Part shown: piece by piece, positions 33,968 to 42,667 of the stretch
Position numbering within the stretch: position 1 is the stretch's first letter
How the letters are laid out: each line of letters begins with the position of its first letter
Assembly (NCBI GenBank): GCA_964581815.1
Contig: CAZORE010000013.1
Location: 1-64,000, forward strand
Origin: Trebonia sp964581815
GTDB taxonomy: Bacteria > Actinomycetota > Actinomycetes > Streptosporangiales > Streptosporangiaceae
Length of the DNA: 64,000 nucleotides
Direction of reading: 5' to 3'
Notes under the pieces: model-generated
What the model was told of the DNA's origin: nothing
The model's input: only the letters and a program-made list of their open reading frames with translations
Database searches by the model: none
Program-made: the position numbers and the translations under genes

Positions 33968-34782
33968 CGACCGCCCTCACCCCCGGCTACGGTCCCGGTT
34001 ACGCGCTGAGCGACACCCGGGTGATGATCGCCCGCGGCCTGCGCCGCTCGGTGCGCGACCCGGAGGCGTTCATCACCGCGCTCGCCCTCCCCGTCATCTT
34101 GATGCTGATGTTCGTCTACGTCTTCGGCGGCGCGTTCAACGCCGGGGTCGGCGCCGCGGGCGGCTACGCCAACTACGTGGTGCCCGGGCTGATCGTGCTG
34201 TGCGCGGGCTTCGGCGCGGGCACCACGGCGGTCGCCGTGGCCACCGACATGAGCAGCGGCATCGTCGACCGGTTCCGCTCGATGCCGATCGCGTCGGCGT
34301 CGGTGCTCGCCGGGCACATCGTGGCCAGCCTGGTGCGCAACCTGCTCGCCACCGCGCTGGTGATCGCCGTCGGGCTGGCCGTCGGCTGGCGCCCGGTCGC
34401 GGGCCCGCTCGCCTGGGCCGGCGCGCTCGCCATGATCGTCGCGTTCATCCTGGCCATGTCCTGGCTGGCCGCCTGCTTCGGGCTGGTGGTGGGCAGCCCG
34501 GAGGCGGCCACGGGGGCCACCTTCGCGCTGATGTTCATCCCGTACCTGAGCAGCGCCTTCGTCCCGGCCAGCACGATGGCCGCGGGACTGCGCCCGATCG
34601 CGGCCAACCAGCCGTTCACGCCGGTCATCGAGACCATGCGCGGGCTGTGGATGGGCCACACCTCGACGGGGGCCGCCGTCGGCCACGAGGCGTGGCTCGC
34701 CGCGGTCTACTGCGCCGCCATCCTGGTGGCCGCCGCGTCCGCGGCCAGCTGGCTGTTCCGGCACCGGACGGCGGGGCGGTAA
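33964..34782 (+). CDS. ABC-2 type exporter permease (DrrB-like)
   Basis: 272 residues with six membrane spans and the ABC-2 signature around the fourth to fifth span (AACFGLVVGSPEAATGATF). The start overlaps the ATPase stop (ATGA), and the two make one transporter. The family exports hydrophobic compounds such as anthracyclines or lipids. The natural substrate cannot be told from sequence. Confidence 0.9.
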   Translation: MTTALTPGYGPGYALSDTRVMIARGLRRSVRDPEAFITALALPVILMLMFVYVFGGAFNAGVGAAGGYANYVVPGLIVLCAGFGAGTTAVAVATDMSSGIVDRFRSMPIASASVLAGHIVASLVRNLLATALVIAVGLAVGWRPVAGPLAWAGALAMIVAFILAMSWLAACFGLVVGSPEAATGATFALMFIPYLSSAFVPASTMAAGLRPIAANQPFTPVIETMRGLWMGHTSTGAAVGHEAWLAAVYCAAILVAAASAASWLFRHRTAGR

Positions 34783-34855
34783 CCGGCGGGCGCCGTTCGG
34801 TACCTGAGATATGGGTTCGGTGCCCGGTGTCGCCCCCGGTAGCATCATGCTGAGG

Positions 34856-34879
34856 CCAGCGCAACTGGTTCAGCGCTGG
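34856..34879 (+). promoter_or_regulatory. Stem-loop in the thrS leader
   Basis: CCAGCGC and GCGCTGG pair perfectly around a 10-base loop, about 62 bases before the thrS start. It may end transcription from the exporter genes or act in thrS control. No T-box signature accompanies it. Confidence 0.3.
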
Positions 34880-34940
34880 CGCCGCGGCGGCCGGGTTCTG
34901 TCGCGGCACATCCGTCCCGACGTCAACGTGAGGCAAAGCC

Positions 34941-36950
34941 GTGTCCCAGATCAAGATCCAAGTGCTCGACCGCCAGGCTCAGCGGAGTGAGCGCGAGGTG
35001 ACGACGGGGACTACCGCCGGCGACCTCTTCGACGGCGACCGGGACGTGGTCGTCGCCCGGGTCAACGGCCAGCTTCGTGACCTCGCCTGGGTGCTGTCCG
35101 ACGCAGACGCGGTGGAGCCGGTCACCGCGGACTCGCCTGATGGCCGCGCGGTGATCAGGCACTCCACCGCGCACGTCATGGCGCAGGCCGTCCAGCAGGC
35201 GTTTCCCGAGGCGAAGCTCGGCATCGGCCCGCCGGTGGAGAACGGCTTCTACTACGACTTCCAGGTCGACCGCGGGTTCACCCCCGACGACCTCAAGTCG
35301 ATCGAGTCCCGGATGCGTGACATCGTCAAGCAGGGGCAGCGGTTTGTCCGCCGCGAGGTCACCGACGCCGAGGCCCGTGCCGAGCTCGCCGGCGAGCCGT
35401 TCAAGCTTGAGCTGATCGGCATCAAGGGCAGTATTGGCCAGCACGGGGTCGGCGAGCACGGGGCCGGATCCGACGACGAGGCGGCCACCGAGGTCGGCGC
35501 GGGCGTCCTCACCATCTACGACAACGTGGACGGCAAGACCGGCGAGCTGCGCTGGAAGGACCTGTGCCGCGGCCCGCACGTCCCGTCCACCAGGCACATC
35601 CCGGCGTTCAAGCTGATGCGCAACGCCGGCGCCTACTGGCGCGGCAGCGAGAAGAACCCGCAGCTGCAGCGGATCTACGGCACCGCGTGGGAGTCGCGCG
35701 CCGCGCAGGACGACTACCTGAAGATGCTCGAGGAGGCCGAGCGGCGCGACCACCGCAAGCTCGGCGCGGAGCTCGACCTGTTCTCCTTCCCCGAGGAGAT
35801 CGGCTCCGGGCTGCCGGTCTTCCACCCCAAGGGCGGCATCATCCGCCGGGAGCTTGAGAACTACTCGCGCCGCAGGCACGAGGACGCGGGGTACTCGTTC
35901 GTCGCCACCCCGCACATCACCAAGGGCCACCTGTTCGAGACCTCGGGGCACCTGCCCTACTACGCGGACACGATGTTCCCGCCGATGGAGCTTGAGGGCA
36001 GCGAGTACTACCTCAAGGCCATGAACTGCCCGATGCACAACCTGATCTTCCGGTCGCGTGGCCGCTCCTACCGTGAGCTGCCCCTGCGGCTGTTCGAGTT
36101 CGGCGCCGTCTACCGGTACGAGAAGTCCGGCGTGGTGCACGGGCTGACCCGGGTGCGCGGGCTGACCATGGACGACTCGCACATCTACTGCACCAGGGAG
36201 CAGATGGAGGACGAGCTCAAGTCGGTGCTCGCCTTCATACTCGACCTGCTGCGCGACTACGGCCTCGACGACTTCTACCTAGAGCTGTCCACCCGCGGTG
36301 ACTCGGACAAGTTCATCGGCTCGGACGAGGAATGGGAGTCGGCGACCAACACCCTGCGCACGGTCGCCGAGGCGTCCGGCCTCGAGCTGGTGCCCGACCC
36401 GGGCGGCGCGGCGTTCTACGGGCCGAAGATCTCTGTCCAGGCCCGCGACGCGATCGGCCGGACCTGGCAGATGTCGACCGTCCAGCTCGACTTCAACCAG
36501 CCGGCCCGGTTTGGCCTTGAGTACACCGCTGCCGACGGCACCAGGCAGCAGCCGATCATGATCCACCGGGCGCTGTTCGGCTCCATCGAGCGGTTCATGG
36601 GCGTGCTTATCGAGCACTACGCCGGCGCGATGCCGCCGTGGCTGGCGCCGGTCCAGGTGGTGGGCATCCCGATCGGCGACGCCCACGTGCCCTACCTGGC
36701 CGAGGTGGCGGACCGCCTGGTGGCGCGCCGCATCCGGGTCGAGGTCGACGACAGCGCCGACCGGATGCAGAAGAAGATCCGCAACGCCCAGAAGCAGAAG
36801 ATCCCGTTCATGCTGCTCGCCGGGGACGACGACGTCGCCGCGGGCGCGGTCTCCTTCCGCTACCGCAGCGGCGCGCAGAAGAACGGCGTGCCCGTCGCGG
36901 ACGCGATCGACGAGATCGTGGCCGCGGTCGAGTCCCGCGCGCAGGTCTGA
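34941..36950 (+). CDS. thrS: Threonyl-tRNA synthetase
   Basis: 669 residues from a GTG. Domains in order are TGS (1-60), the editing domain with HSTAHVMAQAV, the class II catalytic core and the anticodon-binding domain (from about 565, QVVGIPIGDAH). The zinc ligands fit Cys in AMNCPMHN and His residues in the core; motif 3 is HRALFGSIERF. It charges tRNA-Thr. A short Gly/Glu-rich insert lies near residue 165-185 in the editing region. The gene is monocistronic, with a stem-loop in the leader. Confidence 0.97.
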   Translation: MSQIKIQVLDRQAQRSEREVTTGTTAGDLFDGDRDVVVARVNGQLRDLAWVLSDADAVEPVTADSPDGRAVIRHSTAHVMAQAVQQAFPEAKLGIGPPVENGFYYDFQVDRGFTPDDLKSIESRMRDIVKQGQRFVRREVTDAEARAELAGEPFKLELIGIKGSIGQHGVGEHGAGSDDEAATEVGAGVLTIYDNVDGKTGELRWKDLCRGPHVPSTRHIPAFKLMRNAGAYWRGSEKNPQLQRIYGTAWESRAAQDDYLKMLEEAERRDHRKLGAELDLFSFPEEIGSGLPVFHPKGGIIRRELENYSRRRHEDAGYSFVATPHITKGHLFETSGHLPYYADTMFPPMELEGSEYYLKAMNCPMHNLIFRSRGRSYRELPLRLFEFGAVYRYEKSGVVHGLTRVRGLTMDDSHIYCTREQMEDELKSVLAFILDLLRDYGLDDFYLELSTRGDSDKFIGSDEEWESATNTLRTVAEASGLELVPDPGGAAFYGPKISVQARDAIGRTWQMSTVQLDFNQPARFGLEYTAADGTRQQPIMIHRALFGSIERFMGVLIEHYAGAMPPWLAPVQVVGIPIGDAHVPYLAEVADRLVARRIRVEVDDSADRMQKKIRNAQKQKIPFMLLAGDDDVAAGAVSFRYRSGAQKNGVPVADAIDEIVAAVESRAQV

Positions 36951-36992
36951 GCGGCCTGGCCAGCCGAGACGAGCCAGGATCGGGGCGCCGGC

Positions 36993-37493
36993 TCACTGGG
37001 GTGGCGGCGCGCTAGCTCCCTCAGGCTGGTCGTGAGGGACTGGTGCACCGAGAGGAGTGAACAGGAACAGCCAGGCCACGTTGAAGCCTAGGAAGACCAG
37101 GGCCGTGAGCAGCACGGCTATCGCGCGTTCCACCGCGGAGCCGCCGATCACGGCAAGTACCGCGACGGCCAGGTAGAGGACCAGCGCCACGATGTCGGCC
37201 GTGTTCCTGACTCTCGCGGCACCGGGCAGACCGCGCGCGGGGAACAGCGCGCCCGCACCGACCAGGGCCATGATCGCGAACGACACTTGCCAGAAGGCTG
37301 GAACGGCCGTATCGATGAGTGCGATAACGCTCATCAGGCCGGGCAGCGCGAAGAACAGCGCCACGCTGTAGGTCCGCCGCCTCAGTCCGGGACTTGCCCG
37401 GACCTCGTCGGCCCGCATCTGGACAGCCACCAGCCAGAGGCCGAGCAGCGCCAGGCATGCCGGTGAAAGAGCGCCATAGAACGCATCAAGCAT
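36993..37493 (-). CDS. Small polytopic membrane protein of unknown function
   Basis: 166 residues with about five membrane spans (LALLGLWLVAV, VALFFALPGLMSVIALI, a QVSFAIMALVGAGALF span and two more) and a short Pro-rich cytosolic tail. I do not recognise a family. It diverges from the padR gene across a region that contains a perfect 30-bp palindrome, so it may be a PadR target. Confidence 0.65.
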   Translation of the reverse strand: MLDAFYGALSPACLALLGLWLVAVQMRADEVRASPGLRRRTYSVALFFALPGLMSVIALIDTAVPAFWQVSFAIMALVGAGALFPARGLPGAARVRNTADIVALVLYLAVAVLAVIGGSAVERAIAVLLTALVFLGFNVAWLFLFTPLGAPVPHDQPEGASAPPPQ

Positions 37494-37574
37494 GAAGCCC
37501 CCCGAGAACTAGTAAACCCGCTGTAATCGCAACGTTACGGCCTCGAGGTCCGCGGCGCGATCCCCGGTTTGCTG

Positions 37575-37604
37575 TACCGGCATCCGATATATCGGATGCC
37601 GGTA
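37575..37604. promoter_or_regulatory. 30-bp perfect palindrome, candidate PadR operator
   Basis: TACCGGCATCCGATA is followed without a spacer by its exact reverse complement. It ends 12 bases before the padR ATG and lies 81 bases upstream of the divergent membrane protein gene. Size and place fit an autoregulatory PadR dimer site. Confidence 0.75.
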
Positions 37605-37616
37605 TAAAGTGGCGTC

Positions 37617-37976
37617 ATGCCGAAGCGAGATCGATTGGCACCGCGTGACGAGACGGGGCTCGCCGGGTTCGGGCGCTATGCCGGGCCTGCCACGCTGATC
37701 CTGTCCAGTCTGGCCGACGGCGCCAAGCACGGGTACGCGCTGACCAAGGACGTCGAGGAGTTCGCCGGGGTCCGGCTCGCGCCGGGAACGCTCTATGAGG
37801 CGCTGTCCCGCCTCGAGTCGCAGGGGATGATCGAGGCGCTTGAGGCGGAGGACCGCCGGCGGCCCTACCGGCTGACGGCGGCGGGCGCGGCGGCGCTGCG
37901 GGCGCACCTGGCCGCGCAGCGCCGGGTCGCCGAGACCGGGCTGCGCCGTCTGGCGGCCAACTGGGGGAGCGCATGA
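37617..37976 (+). CDS. PadR-family transcriptional regulator
   Basis: 119 residues with the PadR winged helix: LILSSLADGAKHGYALTKDVEEF, then the recognition region LAPGTLYEALSRLESQGMIE and the wing RRPYRLTAAG. The dimer helix at the C-terminus is short, as in the small PadR subfamily. It overlaps the next gene by four bases (ATGA), a common pairing of PadR with membrane proteins. The palindrome in front of it is its probable operator. Confidence 0.92.
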   Translation: MPKRDRLAPRDETGLAGFGRYAGPATLILSSLADGAKHGYALTKDVEEFAGVRLAPGTLYEALSRLESQGMIEALEAEDRRRPYRLTAAGAAALRAHLAAQRRVAETGLRRLAANWGSA

Positions 37977-38755
37977 CCCCGGGGCGCGAGGGCCCGGGGC
38001 ACGGCGGTCCGGCACGCGAGGGCCCGAGGGGCGACGCGGCCGCCCGGCTGCGGGCCGCCCGCCTCGTCCGCTGGTACCCCCGGCAGTGGCGGGACCGGTA
38101 CGGGGAAGAGTTCACCGAACTGCTCGTCAGTGACATCGCCGAGCGGCCAGACTCGCTGGCCCGCACCCTCGACGTCGCCCGGGCCGGCCTGCTCGCCCGG
38201 CTGGCCGGCGCCGGACTGACCGGCTGCGCGCCCGCCGGGGGGCCCGGCGGTGCGGGGGAACTGGCCGCGGCCAGGGCGCGGCACGCCGCCGCCAGCCTCG
38301 GCACCCTCGGTGCGGCAACTGCGGTGTTCCTCGTCGTCGGCGCCGCCCAGTGGTCCCAACTGGTGATCGGCTGGGTATGGGCGGCCAGGCTGCGGCAGCA
38401 GCAGCCGGACAGCGCACCCCAGTTGCTCGCCGCCGACAGGAACGCCACCCTCGGCGCCTCGGCCGCCATCCTCGCGCTGCTGGCTCTCGCCGTCCTCGCC
38501 GCCCTGCCGGTCCTCGCCACGGTGGCCGCCAGGCTCGCTGGCCTTCCTCGCCCGCCACCTGACGACTCCTGCCGGACGCGCGCACTTAGTATCAGTTCCT
38601 GCCAGTCCTTCCGTCTTCGTATCGATTCTGGTGATCTCCGCGCCCGTTATGTCCGTTATAGGACGCAGAAACTGATACGGAGTTGTCCCGGGATGTATAT
38701 CGGCGGCCCGGAGACGCACCTTTGGCGCTCCCCGGGCCGCCTGGATGTCGCCTGA
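37973..38755 (+). CDS. PadR-associated membrane protein, C-terminus probably replaced
   Basis: 260 residues. The N-terminal segment LVRWYPRQWRDRYGEEFTELL is typical of proteins paired with PadR regulators. Two membrane spans follow (about 105-122 and 160-185). After about residue 195 the reading frame continues through sequence of different composition, richer in Ser, Arg and Cys, which includes a 90-bp terminal-repeat structure. Homologues I recall carry more spans. I infer that the C-terminal half was lost and the tail is accidental. Confidence 0.65.
   Translation: MTPGREGPGHGGPAREGPRGDAAARLRAARLVRWYPRQWRDRYGEEFTELLVSDIAERPDSLARTLDVARAGLLARLAGAGLTGCAPAGGPGGAGELAAARARHAAASLGTLGAATAVFLVVGAAQWSQLVIGWVWAARLRQQQPDSAPQLLAADRNATLGASAAILALLALAVLAALPVLATVAARLAGLPRPPPDDSCRTRALSISSCQSFRLRIDSGDLRARYVRYRTQKLIRSCPGMYIGGPETHLWRSPGRLDVA
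38589..38678. repeat. 90-bp segment bounded by 14-bp inverted repeats
   Basis: GTATCAGTTCCTGC and GCAGAAACTGATAC are reverse complements except for one base. The enclosed stretch is richer in AT than its surroundings. No target-site duplication or transposase is seen. It could be a miniature element or a folded RNA; it lies at the point where the membrane protein loses coding character. Confidence 0.45.
38702..38741. terminator. Stem-loop between convergent genes
   Basis: GGCGGCCCGG and CCGGGCCGCC form a perfect 10-bp stem with a 20-base loop. It lies at the end of the padR unit, facing the MFS gene from the other side, so it could end both transcripts. Confidence 0.5.
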
Positions 38756-38805
38756 GGGGCCGGTATCAGCCGCCCACGTGTTGGCGAACGGTCATGATCT
38801 TTTGC

Positions 38806-40098
38806 CTAGTCGGCGTCGCCCGCGAGGGCCTCGGCCCTGAGCTCGGCCTCGAGCTCGCCCTCCGCGGCGACCTCGTCCGCGCTGCCGTGGAGTGCCGCGG
38901 ACGCCGCGGCGGCCTGGACGCGCTCGGCCTGGTCGAGCAGCTTGTGGCCGGTGGACAGGATGACGATGCCCAGGACGATCACGCCGGCGCCCAGGTAGAA
39001 CGGGACGTGGATGTTCATGTCGACGACCAGCCGGCCGGCGACGTAGGGGGCGAGGCCGCCGCCGATGAACCGGACGAAGCTGTAGGCGGCGGACGCGACC
39101 GGGCGCTCGACTGGGGAGACCGTCATGACCGCCTGGGTGGTGACGGTGTTGTTCACGCCGCAGACGATGCCGCTAGCGATGACGAGGACGATGAGGACCG
39201 GCTTGTTCAGCGTCCAGATCGCGATGCCGAGTGACATCAGCGCGAAGACGGACAGGTTCACGTACATCGTCCGGGCGATGCCAAGGCGTGCCTGCAGCCA
39301 CGGCGCGCCGAATACCGCGAAGATCGCGACGAGGATGCCCCAGCCGCAGAAGACAAGGCCCAGCTTGATCGGGGACAGCTCCATCGGGAACGGCGCGTAA
39401 CCGAGGATGGTGAAGAAGCCCCAGTTGTAGCAGAGTGCGGTGAGCGCCATGGTGAGCAGGCCGCGGTGCCGCAGCGCCTTGAACGGCGCCGTGAGGCTCG
39501 TCGTGTGCGCGGGCTTGGGGATGTCCTCCACCAGCACCACGGTCGCGATCAGCGCGATCGCCATCAGCACCGAGACGCCGTAGAACGGGCCGCGCCAGGA
39601 GATCTCGCCGAGGGTGCCGCCGACCAGCGGGCCGACCGCGATGCCGAGGCCGAGCGCGGTCTCGTACAGCACGATCGCGCCGGCGAACCCGCCGCTCGCC
39701 GAGGCGACGATCACCGCGAGCGAGGTGGCGATGAACAGCGCGTTCCCAACGCCCCAGCCGGCCCGGAAGCCGATGATCTCGTTGATCGAGCCGGACGACC
39801 CGGCCAGCGCGGCGAACGCCACGATCAGGATAAGGCCGCAGATGAGCGTCCACTTCGCGCCGATTCTGCTTGACACCCAGTTGGTGATCAGCATCGCGAC
39901 CGCGGTGACGACCAGGTAGGAGGTGAACAGCAGGGTGACCTCGCTTGGCGAGGCATGCAGCTGGCTGGAGATGGCGGGCAGGATCGGGTCGACGAGGCCG
40001 ATGCCCATGAAGGACACGACGCAGGCGAACGCTACCGCGAATACCGCTTTGGGCTGCTTGAACGGGCTCACTGTCGAGCCGTGATGGGCACCACTCAT
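38806..40098 (-). CDS. MFS transporter, drug-efflux type
   Basis: 430 residues, 12 predicted spans. The motif between the second and third spans (ISSQLHASPSEVTLLFTSYLVVTAVAMLITNWVSSRIGAK, cited in part) and the fifth-span GLGIAVGPLVGGTLGE (motif C of proton-driven exporters) show drug/H+ antiport. The Ala/Glu-rich C-terminal tail is cytosolic. AGGAG precedes the ATG. It follows the marR gene after 63 bases on the same strand, so a MarR-controlled efflux unit is likely. Confidence 0.9.
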   Translation of the reverse strand: MSGAHHGSTVSPFKQPKAVFAVAFACVVSFMGIGLVDPILPAISSQLHASPSEVTLLFTSYLVVTAVAMLITNWVSSRIGAKWTLICGLILIVAFAALAGSSGSINEIIGFRAGWGVGNALFIATSLAVIVASASGGFAGAIVLYETALGLGIAVGPLVGGTLGEISWRGPFYGVSVLMAIALIATVVLVEDIPKPAHTTSLTAPFKALRHRGLLTMALTALCYNWGFFTILGYAPFPMELSPIKLGLVFCGWGILVAIFAVFGAPWLQARLGIARTMYVNLSVFALMSLGIAIWTLNKPVLIVLVIASGIVCGVNNTVTTQAVMTVSPVERPVASAAYSFVRFIGGGLAPYVAGRLVVDMNIHVPFYLGAGVIVLGIVILSTGHKLLDQAERVQAAAASAALHGSADEVAAEGELEAELRAEALAGDAD

Positions 40099-40161
40099 TG
40101 GGGGTCGTACTCCTCAGTACAGTGCGTTTCCGTGCCGCGCTGATCCAGTGCACGGGGAGAT

Positions 40162-40635
40162 TTAGCGTGCCGTGGCCCTGGCCGGGTCGTCCTCGCGCGG
40201 CACGCCGGCGAGCGCGTCGAGCGCCGGCAGCGCGGCGGCAAGCGCGGCGCGGTGATCGGGGCTGAGCTGCGCGATGATCCCGGCAAGCCGCTCGGCCCGA
40301 GCGGACCGGCGGTGCGCGAGCGTCGCCTGGCCCTGCTCGGTGATCGCGACAAGGACGACCCGTCCGTCATCAGGGCTGGGTTCCCGGCGGACAAGCCCGG
40401 ATTCCTCCAGCCTGCTGATCAGCTGGGTCATGGCCGGCTGCGTGACGCCCTCGCGGGCGGCGAGCAGGGTCAGCCGCTGCGGGCCAAGACGCTCGATGCT
40501 CGCCAGCGTCGCGGCGGCGGTCATCGACAGCCCGCTCGCCGGGCTCAGCGAGCGGTACAGCCCGACGATCCGCTCGAAGTCGGCCGCGAGCGCGACGGCG
40601 ATCGAGTCGAGCGCCGTCGTTCCTGACAGATCCAT
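40162..40635 (-). CDS. MarR-family transcriptional regulator
   Basis: 157 residues with the winged helix RLTLLAAREGVTQPAMTQLISRLEESGLVRREPSPDDGRVVLVAITEQG (cited as features: recognition helix TQPAMTQLISRLE, wing DDGRVVLV). It should bind the AT-rich palindrome directly in front of its own start. The MFS exporter gene lies downstream in the same transcript. Such regulators release DNA upon binding phenolic or drug ligands. Confidence 0.92.
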   Translation of the reverse strand: MDLSGTTALDSIAVALAADFERIVGLYRSLSPASGLSMTAAATLASIERLGPQRLTLLAAREGVTQPAMTQLISRLEESGLVRREPSPDDGRVVLVAITEQGQATLAHRRSARAERLAGIIAQLSPDHRAALAAALPALDALAGVPREDDPARATAR

Positions 40636-40660
40636 AAGATATTTATATCAAATGCTTATG
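40633..40660. promoter_or_regulatory. AT-rich palindrome at the marR start
   Basis: CATAAG and CTTATG bound the site, and inside lies GATAT-TT-ATATC. It overlaps the marR start codon and is one of few AT-rich spots in the region, as usual for MarR operators. Confidence 0.55.
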
Positions 40661-40750
40661 TATATGTCACCCGGGCATCCCGCCCGGCGTCCGTGGAGCA
40701 GGGGCGGCGGTGGCGCCAGTCAGGGTAGGAACGGTGCGGTGGCCCGGTCG

Positions 40751-41497
40751 CTAGGGCGCGCCGGGAGCCGCGGCGACCGCGGCGGCGGGCCGGGTGGCGG
40801 ACGACAGGACGGCGAATACCACCACCGAGCTGAGGTAGTGGCCGCTCGCGAAGTCGAAGTCCCCGCCGCACGTAATGAGCCTGAGCGCGGCGTAATCAGT
40901 CGGACCGTAGATCATTTCCGCCGGGAATTTGTCCTTGGCGTATTCACGAACGCCGGTGACCCGGAAGACGGCCGTGATTCCGTCGGCGAGCGTCACGTCG
41001 ATCTGATTGCCCGGGCGGAGCGCGCCGAGGCGGAAAAAGACCGCCGGGCCCTGGTAACTGTCCACGTGGCCCTCGATAACGGCCGCGCCGACCTGGCCGG
41101 GCGTCACCGAGTACTTGTACCAGGCGGCCTCGTCCGCGCTCGTGGCCAGGGACGGCACCGCGATCGAGCCGTCGGGGTTGAGCCCCAGGCTGAGCAGTTT
41201 GGACCGCACGCCGATCTGCGGGATGGAGACGGACACCGGGACCGAGCGACCCAGCGAGGGCCCCTTGGCCGCCGCGCCGACCGCGCCTCCGGCCGAGGAT
41301 GCCGGGGACGGCGCGTGCTGCTGCGCGAGCACGGCGACGGCGATGGCGCCGGCGCCGACGACGACGAGGACGACCCCGGCGATGCCCGAGAGCCTGACCC
41401 GGGCGCGGCCTCGCGGCGGCGGCGCGGGAGCGAAGTGGCTGTCATCCGGCCAGGCCATGACCACGCGCAGTCCGGCAATTCGCGGCCAGCGTCCCAA
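40751..41497 (-). CDS. Class F sortase
   Basis: 248 residues. One N-terminal membrane anchor (about 37-58) precedes the sortase domain, with catalytic His144 in EGHVDSYQG and Cys210 in LITCGG. Sortases link surface proteins to the cell wall. The TTG start at 41497 is supported by GGGAGG eight bases upstream. It diverges from a Ser-rich surface protein whose tail looks like a sorting signal, so the two are probably enzyme and substrate. Confidence 0.88.
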   Translation of the reverse strand: MGRWPRIAGLRVVMAWPDDSHFAPAPPPRGRARVRLSGIAGVVLVVVGAGAIAVAVLAQQHAPSPASSAGGAVGAAAKGPSLGRSVPVSVSIPQIGVRSKLLSLGLNPDGSIAVPSLATSADEAAWYKYSVTPGQVGAAVIEGHVDSYQGPAVFFRLGALRPGNQIDVTLADGITAVFRVTGVREYAKDKFPAEMIYGPTDYAALRLITCGGDFDFASGHYLSSVVVFAVLSSATRPAAAVAAAPGAP

Positions 41498-41859
41498 AGC
41501 CTTTACCTCCCGGGAGGGCGACTTCGCACCAGCGCTTATCCGTCTTACGTGTTGGCGTGGTACTCAAGTAGCGTAATGTCCCCGTGGGAAACGCGCCATT
41601 GCCCGGCCGGACCGTCGGCGGGCACCGCCGTTCCTGGTTGTCCCGAGTGCCGTGCGGCGGCCGCGGAAATTGCCGGCCGGACCATGCCCGGCGTTCAACT
41701 CGGGGCCTCGTTACCCTTTCGCGGCCCTCGCCCGTGATTGACGCTCGGCTACGGGGTAATTCTTTATCCGGAGGGCAGCCAGCCCCGGAGGACAGCTCTC
41801 CGTCCCCCGGGCGTGCCCGACGGATCAGCGGGTGTAGCGGACGCGTACGAGGAGGGTCC

Positions 41860-42531
41860 ATGAACATGCGGCTGAGCACGCCCGCCGTCCCGTCCCGGGA
41901 GGCATGGCTGATGGCCGGCCGCCTGGCCGCCGGGGCAGTGCTGCTCACGGTGGCGGCCTCCGCCTGCACGGCAGGCGGCTCCTCGGTCCCGTCTACGTTC
42001 ACCCCGACACCGCTGACGTCGTCGTCCGGCTCGGCCTCGCAATCGGCGACCCATACCCCGTCACCGGCCGGCGGCAGCTCCTCGACGACGCACCCGGCCA
42101 CAAGCACCCCGGCGACGGGCAGGTCGGCGTCGGCCGGGGCCTCCGCTTCCAGCCCACCGCACACCCACACGTCGGCGCCCGCTTCCGGGTCGGCGTCAGC
42201 TTCTAGGTCGGCGTCAGCTTCTAGGTCCGCGTCGGCGTCGGCGTCGGCGTCCGCGTCCGGGTCGCACTCGGCCAGCGCCTCGTCCACGTCCACGTCCCAT
42301 CATGTGGCCCCGCCACCGGACGTCCCCCAGGCCGCGCCAGAGACGGGCGGTGGCGGCACCGCGGGCCTGCAGGACGGCCTGCTGTTCGGCATCGGCGGTG
42401 CCTCGGTCCTGGCCGGACTCGGCTTCCTCGCCATGCGCAGGCGCCTCGCCCGCAAGTTCGCGCCGGGCCAGCCGTCTCGGCGGGACCCGGTCGGCCAAGA
42501 CCCGGTGGACCGAGAGCCGGCGGAGCGCTAG
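41860..42531 (+). CDS. Ser/Thr-rich surface protein with C-terminal sorting-like signal
   Basis: 223 residues from an ATG with GAGGAGG ahead. A signal peptide (about 18-36, ending VAASAC, perhaps a lipobox) is followed by a low-complexity Ser/Ala/Thr/Pro region with SASA repeats. The C-terminus shows the motif APETG, a Gly-rich spacer, a membrane span (LLFGIGGASVLAGLGFLA) and the positive tail MRRRLARK. That is the layout of sortase substrates with Ala in place of the Leu of LPETG. A class F sortase gene diverges from it. Confidence 0.75.
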   Translation: MNMRLSTPAVPSREAWLMAGRLAAGAVLLTVAASACTAGGSSVPSTFTPTPLTSSSGSASQSATHTPSPAGGSSSTTHPATSTPATGRSASAGASASSPPHTHTSAPASGSASASRSASASRSASASASASASGSHSASASSTSTSHHVAPPPDVPQAAPETGGGGTAGLQDGLLFGIGGASVLAGLGFLAMRRRLARKFAPGQPSRRDPVGQDPVDREPAER

Positions 42532-42617
42532 CCCGCGCAGGCGCGACCCGCGTCCGGCCCGCGAACCCGGTGCGGCCGTCCCCGGGCGACGAATCCCCAC
42601 CCCCCCTTCACTGCTCG

Positions 42618-42634
42618 ATACCCTTCGGGGGTAT
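42618..42634. promoter_or_regulatory. CsoR-type copper operator
   Basis: ATACCC-TTCGG-GGGTAT is a near-symmetric site of the kind bound by CsoR repressors. It lies 33 bases before the csoR ATG and adjoins TATGGT, a possible -10 box. Copper would release the repressor. Confidence 0.7.
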
Positions 42635-42667
42635 GGTATGGTAGGGGTGAGCAACAAGAGGTGAGGC

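Noticed and set aside
34783..34940. T-box riboswitch before thrS
   Set aside because: A 7-bp stem is present but neither the T-box core sequence nor a specifier loop can be found.
38589..38678. Insertion sequence
   Set aside because: There is no transposase and no target duplication; only the inverted ends are seen.
41584..41859. Longer N-terminus for the Ser-rich surface protein
   Set aside because: The extension has no signal-peptide logic, and a strong GAGGAGG site marks the ATG at 41860.
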